Below, in pieces: positions 6,166 through 11,715 of a DNA stretch of 12,809 nt. Each line of letters opens with the position of its first letter. The first letter of the stretch is position 1. A program made the position numbers and the translations under genes. The notes beneath the pieces were generated by a model. That model saw only the letters and a program-made list of their open reading frames with translations, searched no databases and was not told where the DNA came from. This stretch comes from Nitrososphaerota archaeon (GTDB lineage Archaea; Thermoproteota; Nitrososphaeria; Nitrososphaerales; UBA57). The DNA lies in assembly GCA_022572285.1 (NCBI GenBank), contig JACZWF010000021.1, positions 1 to 12,809 on the forward strand, written 5' to 3'.

Positions 6166-6426
6166 ATGATTATTGACTTGGTGACCGTGTTAGGGCTTGT
6201 TGCCGCCACCCTTACTACTATCGCTTTCATCCCTCAGGTAATCAAGACGTCTAGAACAAAATCGACAAAGGACATCTCCAAGGGGATGTTCACCTTAATG
6301 ATCTCTGCATCCTTCTTGTGGCTCATTTATGGATTCTTGATTAGTTCCCTGCCTGTAATCATCGCAAACTTCTTTTTACTGATCTTATCGACAATCATTC
6401 TAAGTTATAAGCTCAAGTACAAGTGA
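6166..6426 (+). CDS. SemiSWEET-like PQ-loop transporter
   Basis: ATG 6166 to TGA 6426, 86 residues, the usual length of prokaryotic SemiSWEET proteins, which dimerise to form a small-sugar transporter in the cytoplasmic membrane. Three hydrophobic helices are visible (about residues 4-24, 40-59 and 61-81). The first ends in the signature FIPQVIKTSRTKSTKDIS, carrying the Pro-Gln pair at 23-24 and the charged loop typical of the PQ-loop/MtN3 family. The second helix has the usual SFLWLIYGF segment. A TATA-like GATATTAA at 6123-6130 lies about 40 bp upstream. An earlier ATG at 6158 reaches a stop after three codons. The substrate cannot be told. The gene lies inside the interval bracketed by the 46-47 bp repeats. 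Confidence 0.85.
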   Translation: MIIDLVTVLGLVAATLTTIAFIPQVIKTSRTKSTKDISKGMFTLMISASFLWLIYGFLISSLPVIIANFFLLILSTIILSYKLKYK

Positions 6427-6449
6427 ATCAGTGCTAACTCTCCAACTGT

Positions 6450-6478
6450 CTATCTGTCGCGAACGACAGCATAGATAG
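6450..6478 (+). terminator. Hairpin after the transporter gene
   Basis: CTATC-TGTCG, loop CGAA, CGACA, then a 5-nt bulge and GATAG form a 10-bp interrupted stem, 24 bp after the transporter stop. It is followed by A-rich rather than T-rich sequence, so a role in termination or transcript protection is uncertain. Confidence 0.35.
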
Positions 6479-6506
6479 AAATAAATCAACCAGACTTCAC
6501 CTTTCT

Positions 6507-6769
6507 ATGCTATTCTTATTCGTTCGCCAAACCGTTGAGGATTGTGTGAAGTGGAAACAAGTATTCAACGAGTATCCTTCCACTCCTCAGTCCGCCGGTT
6601 CCAAGGGCACCGTCACTTCAAGGGTGCAGATAACCCTAGCGAGATAGTTACACTCGAAGAGTGGGATAGTTTTGAGAATGCCAAGAAGTATGCCCAATCC
6701 GATGGAAAACGGGCGATGCAGAGAGGTGGTGTCTCGGGAATTCCTGACGTCTACGTCTCTACTAATTAA
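6507..6769 (+). pseudogene. Frameshifted antibiotic-biosynthesis-monooxygenase-like gene
   Basis: ABM/YgiN-type ferredoxin-fold protein split between two frames. ATG 6507 opens MLFLFVRQTVEDCVKWKQVF...QSAGSKGTVT and meets a TAG soon after. The adjacent frame supplies FKGADNPSEIVTLEEWDSFENA through to GIPDVYVSTN, ending TAA 6769. Both halves are the consecutive parts of this small family (N-terminal strand, WKxVF helix, GSKG turn, NPSEIV strand, EWD helix, GVSGIPDVY end). Restoring one base near 6616-6617 joins them as an 88-residue protein of usual length. A TATA-like AAATAAAT at 6479-6486 lies about 25 bp before the ATG. The TTG at 6542 in the second frame would give a truncated, mistranslated N-terminus. 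A real loss of function and a single-base sequencing or assembly error cannot be told apart here. Its enzymatic role would be unknown even if intact. Confidence 0.75.
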
Positions 6770-6854
6770 TCACATAATAACCAAGGAATTGAGGATCTTC
6801 ATTGCTTCGTCAACCAGGCACCGAGTCAATCTTAAGACCGCTCTAAATAATAGG

Positions 6855-6900
6855 ATTGTATACCCGGTTGGATCAAATCCCGCTGATCGCACCTTCTTCC
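6855..6900. repeat. Dispersed repeat, copy 2 (tRNA T-arm-like core)
   Basis: This 46-bp copy has the same first 17 bp and last 13 bp as copy 1. The loop here reads ATCAAATCCC; the two copies together suggest an ancestral TTCAAATCCC, the canonical tRNA T-loop. It lies 13 bp after an A-rich patch and before the next gene's promoter. Confidence 0.6.
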
Positions 6901-6925
6901 ACCACAGCAATTTCAGGATTTGATC

Positions 6926-6936
6926 TATTTTTTATA
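6926..6936 (+). promoter_or_regulatory. TATA box of the 103-aa gene
   Basis: TATTTTTTATA lies 24-34 bp before ATG 6960. It overlaps the earlier in-frame ATG at 6936, which therefore is unlikely to be on the transcript. Confidence 0.55.
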
Positions 6937-6959
6937 TGGTCTTGGGGGCTGGCATTATC

Positions 6960-7271
6960 ATGATTGATCAGATTGAAGAAGTGATACTTACTCAGGATCA
7001 GAAACGTGAATTCAACCTGACCCCGATCTATGTTTCGATTTCTGCAACTGACATAGCGACTGTCTGGCGACACCTTCACTCGGCAGTGTATTTTTCGCCA
7101 GGAAAGTATCTCGGAGTCTATCGATTGGAGGGCAAGATAGCAGGACACCGCTATAAGCAGCTCAACAAAACTGAGATGGATGTTGTGGAGAAAGCTGTTA
7201 AAGAACGAGACCATAAAGGTGAGGTCATTTTCAATTTGCAGGAACTCACTTCCTCTCGAGAAACCTCCTAG
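6960..7271 (+). CDS. Unrecognised 103-aa protein
   Basis: The frame is open from ATG 6936, but that codon sits in the TATA box. ATG 6960, 24 bp downstream of it, is the likely leaderless start and gives MIDQIEEVILTQDQKREFN at the N-terminus. The protein is soluble, with alternating strands and helices (PIYVSISATDIATVW, KYLGVYRLEGKIAG, EMDVVEKAVKERDHKGEVIFNL) and no cysteines, membrane segment or known motif. It is convergent with HMG-CoA reductase: the two stop codons overlap in the palindrome CCTAGG at 7267-7272, leaving no room for separate terminators. A soluble alpha/beta protein of unknown role. Confidence 0.62.
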   Translation: MIDQIEEVILTQDQKREFNLTPIYVSISATDIATVWRHLHSAVYFSPGKYLGVYRLEGKIAGHRYKQLNKTEMDVVEKAVKERDHKGEVIFNLQELTSSRETS

Positions 7272-8536
7272 GCTCCCTTTTCACTCAAAAGCTTCCTAGC
7301 GTAATTAAAGTCGATTTTTTCTTCTCGTATCATCAACCCTGCAATTTCCTCGACAGTTGCGCCTCTCGCACCAGCGGAGATTGCAATGTTATGCGCATGC
7401 AATCGCATGTGGCCTTTCTGAATTCCTTCTGAAACCAATGCTCGGAGGGCGGCCAAATTCTGCGCAAGTCCAACAGATCCCATCACCTCCGCCAGTTCCG
7501 GAGCTCCTGAAACACCGAGTATTTTGAGACAAATCTTAGCTATGGGATGCACCGTGGATGCGCCTCCGACTGTTCCCACAACGATTGGTATTTCTAGCCT
7601 TCCGATAAGATCTCCTTTTTCATTTTTTTCCCATGATGTAAGTGGCAGATATCGTCCTCCCAAGGACGCATATGAGTGAGCACCGGCCTCCAAAGCTCTG
7701 GTATCCTGACCCGTAGCCAACCCTACAGCTATGACCCCATTCATTATCCCCTTGTTATGGGTCACTCCCCGATATGGATCAGATCTTGCAAAAGAGTCCG
7801 CGTCCAAGATTGCCTCAACAACTTCTCCTCCACCTAGTGCCTCCTTGTCAAACAGGGCAGTCGCCGTAACCAATCTCTCCGAAGCTAAATTAGAAATTAT
7901 CCCCATTACTACTCTTCCTCCGCTTAACGACTCAACAATAGGAGCTATTTCTTCAGCCATCTTGTTGCAAGTATTTGCCCCCATCGCATCCTGGCAATCG
8001 ACAAATAGTTCCACGATCAACATATCACCTCTATCAGTCCCTAGCCGTCTTACCTTGAGATCCTTCGCACCTCCACCGAGAGAATTAAGAGTCGGAGCCC
8101 GTCTGTTCGCCGTCTCGAGTATCAAATCTTTGGATCCTATAATTGCACTCTCGGCGCGATTGAAATCGCGGGGCTTGACTACTTGTATTTGGGCCCTCAT
8201 CTTAGAGCTATGACTTTTTGCAGCAAATCCGCCACGTAAACGAGCGATCTTTGCTCCATTGCTCGCCGCTGCTATTACTGATGACTCTTCTGTAGCCATA
8301 GGGATTAGGTAGTCTTTACCGTTAATGAGAAAATTGATTCCGATACCAATAGGAACGGAAAAACCACCGACCACATTCTCTGACATTCTCTCTGCATCTC
8401 TCACCTCCAAGCCGAAGTTTTGGAGTGATGATATTTCTTGGTCCGTAAGATTAGCAAATTTCTTCACGAATTCCAATCTTCTCTTGTGAGAAAGCTTGTA
8501 GAACTCTGAGAGACTGGACGACCTTTCTGTTACCAT
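7268..8536 (-). CDS. hmgA: Hydroxymethylglutaryl-CoA reductase, class II
   Basis: Reduces HMG-CoA to mevalonate with two NAD(P)H, in the cytosol, the committed step to archaeal isoprenoid lipids. Database tools often label class II forms degradative, but in an archaeon a biosynthetic role is expected. From ATG 8536 it has 422 residues, usual for the class. The catalytic residues known from the Pseudomonas mevalonii enzyme are all seen: E83 (PMATEE), K262 (THNKGIMNG), D278 (GQDTRALEAG) and H376 (GHMRLHAHNIA). DAMGANTCN (183-191) is the class II cofactor-site signature. The motif after E83 reads EESSV instead of the usual EEPSV. The frame extends to GTG 8572, 8 bp after the upstream gene, but a TATA box at 8561-8567 and the match of E83 numbering favour the leaderless ATG 8536. 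It ends against the convergent 103-aa gene. Confidence 0.95.
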   Translation of the reverse strand: MVTERSSSLSEFYKLSHKRRLEFVKKFANLTDQEISSLQNFGLEVRDAERMSENVVGGFSVPIGIGINFLINGKDYLIPMATEESSVIAAASNGAKIARLRGGFAAKSHSSKMRAQIQVVKPRDFNRAESAIIGSKDLILETANRRAPTLNSLGGGAKDLKVRRLGTDRGDMLIVELFVDCQDAMGANTCNKMAEEIAPIVESLSGGRVVMGIISNLASERLVTATALFDKEALGGGEVVEAILDADSFARSDPYRGVTHNKGIMNGVIAVGLATGQDTRALEAGAHSYASLGGRYLPLTSWEKNEKGDLIGRLEIPIVVGTVGGASTVHPIAKICLKILGVSGAPELAEVMGSVGLAQNLAALRALVSEGIQKGHMRLHAHNIAISAGARGATVEEIAGLMIREEKIDFNYARKLLSEKGA

Positions 8537-8560
8537 CTTCGTGGGTGGTAGCGAAATATC

Positions 8561-8568
8561 CTTTATAG
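8561..8568 (-). promoter_or_regulatory. Internal TATA box ahead of HMG-CoA reductase
   Basis: On the minus strand TCTATAAAGG lies about 28 bp before ATG 8536. It suggests that the reductase has its own promoter and leaderless transcript although it follows another gene closely. Confidence 0.45.
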
Positions 8569-8580
8569 ACACAGCGAATA

Positions 8581-8937
8581 CTAGGCTATGTTCATTATCT
8601 TTGCCGAGAGCAACTCGAAACGAAAGACACTTTTCATTTTCACCGAATACTGCTTGTATAGGTAATCTACTGTTTTCTCGCTAAGATCTGCTTTGAACAC
8701 ATTGAGTTCAAACGAAAGATCTTCACCAAACTTGAGGTCAGATAGCCTAAATTCCTTGGGCAGATCTAGCGTAGCTATATATCTTCCATCAGGGAGCTTA
8801 TCATGAAATTGGATATCTACCCTATGTTCTTTCTGATTAACATCTAGGAGGTACCCAGAAAGACTGAGCTTCTTGTCAAATTCTAGATTAGCACCTGAAA
8901 TCTCTTCAGCAATCCATTTGGGAAATCCTTCAGGCAT
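8581..8937 (-). CDS. Unrecognised 118-aa protein
   Basis: ATG 8937 to TAG 8581. A soluble, charged protein that is mostly strand-forming (LSLSGYLLDVNQKEHRVDIQF, GRYIATLDLP, LSFELNVFKADLS) with a helical N-terminus (GFPKWIAEEISGAN). There are no cysteines, membrane segment or catalytic motif that I can recognise. A TATA-like CTTTAAG on the minus strand (about 8971-8965) is 30 bp before the ATG, so a short leader or leaderless start is likely. Two ATGs just upstream are out of frame. It sits between PRPP synthase (73 bp upstream) and HMG-CoA reductase (8 bp to the longer frame). Position suggests a conserved housekeeping neighbour, but no function can be given. Confidence 0.72.
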   Translation of the reverse strand: MPEGFPKWIAEEISGANLEFDKKLSLSGYLLDVNQKEHRVDIQFHDKLPDGRYIATLDLPKEFRLSDLKFGEDLSFELNVFKADLSEKTVDYLYKQYSVKMKSVFRFELLSAKIMNIA

Positions 8938-9010
8938 TTATTCCGACTCTCATCCATTTTCTTCTTAAAGTTAGCGATACTTAGGTTCGGACCGAGGCAA
9001 TGGGCCTTCC

Positions 9011-9907
9011 TCAAAGGTTTTCCCTGAGAGCGGTGGCAATAATTGGAGCAACACTCACATAACTCACCTGACTAGGTATGGTATCTGTTCCGACAACGAC
9101 GTCGACCCCAGAGATGTAGATGTTTGCCAATGCATTTCCGCTTAATACCGGATGTATACACCCTACAACGACTTTTTTCGCACCTGCTTCCCTCAGCAGT
9201 TTTACTGCCTCCACTATAGTTCCTCCGGAGCTTATGATGTCGTCTATGATTACAACCTCTCGTCCAGTCAGATCTAAGGGTTTACCATCCTTTGTCGTAA
9301 TGCTTACCTCTGTCGCGCTATAACGTGTCTTTATCATTATCTCATAGCTGGTTCCTATCTTTTCAGCCGCTACCTTTGCCCATTGCTCGGATTCGAGATC
9401 AGGTCCAATTACTAATGGATTATTCATCTCGACATTTTTCCTGATCCAATCGGCAACCTCTGGAACTGCGGTTAGGTTCTTCGTTGCTATTTTCAACAAA
9501 CTACCCAGATCTGGAACCCTCTGTAAGTGCAGATCAATCGTGTATATCATATCTGCCCCTACCATTTCGATAAACTTGGCGATTAGGTGAAAGCTGAGTG
9601 GTTCGCCGGGATTGAATCGCGCATCTTGTCTTGCATAAGCAAAGTAAGGGATAACGGCGGTCACAGATTTTGCCTCACCATCCTTTAGAGCCGATGCGGC
9701 CAGGAGATATTCAATTAGGAGGGAGTCGGGTTTCAATCCCATGGGATGGATTAGAACTACATCCTCCCCCTTGATATTATCATGGAACCTGACGTACTTT
9801 TCACCATCTGGAAATTCAGTTGCCTCGAATTTCCCAAGTTTTACACCAAGTAGTTGCGAGGTCTTGGCCGCGAGCACAGTTCCTGCTGAGCCCCCAAAGA
9901 TAATCAG
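9011..9907 (-). CDS. prs: Ribose-phosphate pyrophosphokinase (PRPP synthase)
   Basis: Makes PRPP from ribose 5-phosphate and ATP, the activated ribose for nucleotide, histidine and cofactor synthesis. Seen: FPDGEKYVRF, AVIPYFAYARQDARFNPGEP (ATP-binding region), TIDLHLQ (metal site), EKTRYSATEV-like KTRYSATEV, the PRPP loop VVIIDDIISSGGT, and C-terminal GCIHPVLSGNA and GTDTIPS. Most like the short archaeal form (Methanocaldococcus type). The GTG at 9877 would cut off the conserved first strand. The frame continues upstream as IIFGGSAGT, the normal N-terminus, preceded by CTG 9907; the next in-frame codons up are GAT, AAG and TGA, so no ATG, GTG or TTG is available. GGTGA at 9918-9914 is well spaced from the CTG. 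Length from CTG is 298 residues. It starts 14 bp after the isomerase gene: an operon. An ATT start is a less likely alternative. Confidence 0.93.
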   Translation of the reverse strand: MIIFGGSAGTVLAAKTSQLLGVKLGKFEATEFPDGEKYVRFHDNIKGEDVVLIHPMGLKPDSLLIEYLLAASALKDGEAKSVTAVIPYFAYARQDARFNPGEPLSFHLIAKFIEMVGADMIYTIDLHLQRVPDLGSLLKIATKNLTAVPEVADWIRKNVEMNNPLVIGPDLESEQWAKVAAEKIGTSYEIMIKTRYSATEVSITTKDGKPLDLTGREVVIIDDIISSGGTIVEAVKLLREAGAKKVVVGCIHPVLSGNALANIYISGVDVVVGTDTIPSQVSYVSVAPIIATALRENL

Positions 9908-9913
9908 ATCCTT

Positions 9914-9918
9914 TCACC
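9914..9918 (-). promoter_or_regulatory. Ribosome binding site deciding the CTG start of PRPP synthase
   Basis: GGTGA on the minus strand, complementary to the conserved CACCTCC at the end of archaeal 16S rRNA, with 6 bases between it and CTG 9907. It would be 36 bases from GTG 9877, too far to serve that codon. Confidence 0.5.
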
Positions 9919-9921
9919 CAG

Positions 9922-10902
9922 TTATTGTATGTTGAAGAGATCCTTCATCATAAGGTATACACCCGCAGGCGGAACGAGTCCCTTCTCGGTGATTATGAGA
10001 TCGATATATTCAGGTGGAGTTATGTCGAAAACCGGATTCTTTATCTTCAAGGCTGGGTAAGCATCAAGTATTTCCTTTGGGCAGACTTCGGTCGGATCTC
10101 GTTCCTCTATCTCCACGAGATCGCCATAGATTGTTTGAGGATCGAACTTGAAAGTCTCCGCGGCGACCATCACTTTAACCCTTGATTCATGGGCTAGGGT
10201 CGCTATCTGTGACGTACCAATCTTGTTCACTACTGCTCCATTTACTGTTATAGCGTCCGCTCCAACGACTACTTTATTGATGTCATCCATGAAGAGTCGT
10301 ACTGCGGAATCGACAATCATTGTCACATCGATTCCGTGCTTGGCTAGTGCTACCGATGTTTTGTGTCCTTGATGCTTGGGTCGGGTCTCCGTGTTAAAGA
10401 CCTTGATTCCCTTTCCTTGATCGTGAGCCGTCTTCAAAACACTAATTGCAGCTTCACTATTGCAGTGAGTCAGGATGGTATCACCGTTTCGAATCCTCCT
10501 CGCTCCAATCTCTCCTATTCTCGTCATCGCCTGTGCGCTCTCCTTGACAAATTGCTCAGCTGACGACATTGTAGCGGCCCTGATACCTTCAACAGAGCTA
10601 CCATTAGCATAAGCCTCCTTTGTTTGGAGGAGAACGTAGTTCACTGCATTGGGCAACGAGACGGCAGTTGGTCTGGCTGACTTTAGCTTTTCACCCGCTT
10701 CGACGATGGATTTGTACAGGTGGTCTCGGTCTTTGGAGGGGCAGCTCTCTGTGAAATCCCTGAGCGCAGCTGCCGCAAGCTGAGCGATCCTTCCAGCTCC
10801 ATGGACCCTCATCTCACGGATACTGATAAAGGCCTTATCCACCTCTATGCTTGCTCCTTCTTGAACTATCGGTACACTTACCGACGCGTCAGTTGTTGAC
10901 AT
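9922..10902 (-). CDS. Ribose-1,5-bisphosphate isomerase
   Basis: aIF2B/eIF2B-alpha-like family (326 residues, family about 320). Converts ribose 1,5-bisphosphate to ribulose 1,5-bisphosphate in the archaeal AMP-degradation route that ends with type III RuBisCO. The catalytic pair of the Thermococcus kodakarensis enzyme, Cys and Asp 69 residues apart, is present with the same spacing: C147 in ILTHCNSEAA and D216 in VVVGADAITVNG. Also seen: KVFNTETRPKHQGHKTS, VNKIGTSQIATLAHE and the C-terminal PPEYIDLIITEKGLVPPAGV. Older tools call this translation initiation factor aIF2B. ATG 10902 is preceded by a TATA-like TTTAAG region (about 10936-10948). It heads the gene string leading into PRPP synthase, 14 bp downstream. 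No RuBisCO or AMP phosphorylase gene is in the window, so the full pathway is inferred; methylthioribose-phosphate isomerase is a less likely relative. Confidence 0.9.
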   Translation of the reverse strand: MSTTDASVSVPIVQEGASIEVDKAFISIREMRVHGAGRIAQLAAAALRDFTESCPSKDRDHLYKSIVEAGEKLKSARPTAVSLPNAVNYVLLQTKEAYANGSSVEGIRAATMSSAEQFVKESAQAMTRIGEIGARRIRNGDTILTHCNSEAAISVLKTAHDQGKGIKVFNTETRPKHQGHKTSVALAKHGIDVTMIVDSAVRLFMDDINKVVVGADAITVNGAVVNKIGTSQIATLAHESRVKVMVAAETFKFDPQTIYGDLVEIEERDPTEVCPKEILDAYPALKIKNPVFDITPPEYIDLIITEKGLVPPAGVYLMMKDLFNIQ

Positions 10903-10935
10903 TTATTGTTCAAACTTGTTTACTATGGGAAGTTA

Positions 10936-10948
10936 CTTAAATGTTAAG
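10936..10948 (-). promoter_or_regulatory. Palindromic TATA region of the isomerase operon
   Basis: CTTAA-ATG-TTAAG, a perfect 5-bp inverted repeat, provides TTTAAG on the minus strand about 35-40 bp before ATG 10902. The symmetry could also support transcription to the right, but the epimerase start is over 100 bp away. Confidence 0.4.
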
Positions 10949-11033
10949 AATACAAGAACTGGCTCATAGACAAAGAAATAATAGTCCGCCCTCCGTCCAA
11001 AGCTGCGAATGGATTACAAGACTTGTTCTCGGG

Positions 11034-11043
11034 TTGCAAATAA
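11034..11043 (+). promoter_or_regulatory. Possible TATA box of the epimerase gene
   Basis: GCAAATAATT lies 22-31 bp before TTG 11065, a spacing that fits a leaderless transcript. It would place TTG 11044 outside the transcript. Confidence 0.3.
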
Positions 11044-11064
11044 TTGAAAGGTGACAGGCAGTAC

Positions 11065-11712
11065 TTGAAGATAGCCCCCTCGATGTTGGCATCAAAGCCT
11101 GAAAAATATGTTGATGACGTGAAGATCCTGGAGAAGGCTGATGTAGATTGGTTCCATATTGATATGCTTGACGGAACTTTCACTGGAACCTATGCCTTTC
11201 CACCTGAGGACCTCGCAAGAATAAACGAAGCGTCGGATTTTCCCATGGATGTTCACCTCATGACCAAACATCCAATCGAATCAATCGGAGCTTACATCGA
11301 GGCCGGTGGAGATATGCTGACGGCCCATGTCGAGACAGTTAATCCGCGACATTTCATTGATGCTGTAAGAAAGCATGAGAAGATGGTTGGCTTGGCAATC
11401 AACCCTGAGACAGATTTTGCGATCCTATCGCCGTTTGTTGGAGAGATAGATCGAGTACTCGTAATGACTGTCCATCCCGGAAAGACTGGACAGGCGTTCA
11501 TCGAAGAGCCCCTAAGCAAAGTCCGAGAAGCTCGAAAGCTGATCGACAAGCACCGTTACAATTGTGAGCTCACCGTTGATGGTGGGGTTAACCTCAAAAC
11601 TGCCCCGTTGGCAGTGGAGGCCGGGGTCGATGTTGTAGTCTCGGGTGCTGGAATTCTCTACAGAAAGGACATGGCCCAAGCAGTATCGGATCTGAGAGCT
11701 CTTGGAAAATAA
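11065..11712 (+). CDS. rpe: Ribulose-phosphate 3-epimerase
   Basis: Interconverts ribulose 5-phosphate and xylulose 5-phosphate, supplying transketolase, its convergent neighbour. TIM-barrel motifs in order: KIAPSMLA, WFHIDMLDGTF (His and first catalytic Asp), MDVHLMTKHP, TAHVETVNP, GLAINPETD, VLVMTVHPGKTGQAF, LTVDGGVN (second Asp) and VVVSGAGILY at the phosphate site. The family usually has VNPGFGGQ where this reads VHPGKTGQ. The frame opens at TTG 11044, adding seven residues, but TTG 11065 gives the usual MKIAPS N-terminus and has GGTGA at 11050-11054 and a TATA-like box at leaderless distance. From 11065 it has 215 residues, normal for the family. Transcribed away from the isomerase operon; its stop is 3 bp from that of transketolase. 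Confidence 0.92.
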   Translation: MKIAPSMLASKPEKYVDDVKILEKADVDWFHIDMLDGTFTGTYAFPPEDLARINEASDFPMDVHLMTKHPIESIGAYIEAGGDMLTAHVETVNPRHFIDAVRKHEKMVGLAINPETDFAILSPFVGEIDRVLVMTVHPGKTGQAFIEEPLSKVREARKLIDKHRYNCELTVDGGVNLKTAPLAVEAGVDVVVSGAGILYRKDMAQAVSDLRALGK

Positions 11713-11715
11713 TGA

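Noticed and set aside
6672..6923. 83-codon plus-strand frame
   Set aside because: Overlaps the ABM-like reading frame out of phase and then runs through repeat copy 2.
7731..8213. 160-codon plus-strand frame
   Set aside because: Antisense shadow of HMG-CoA reductase, whose four catalytic residues are in the opposite strand.
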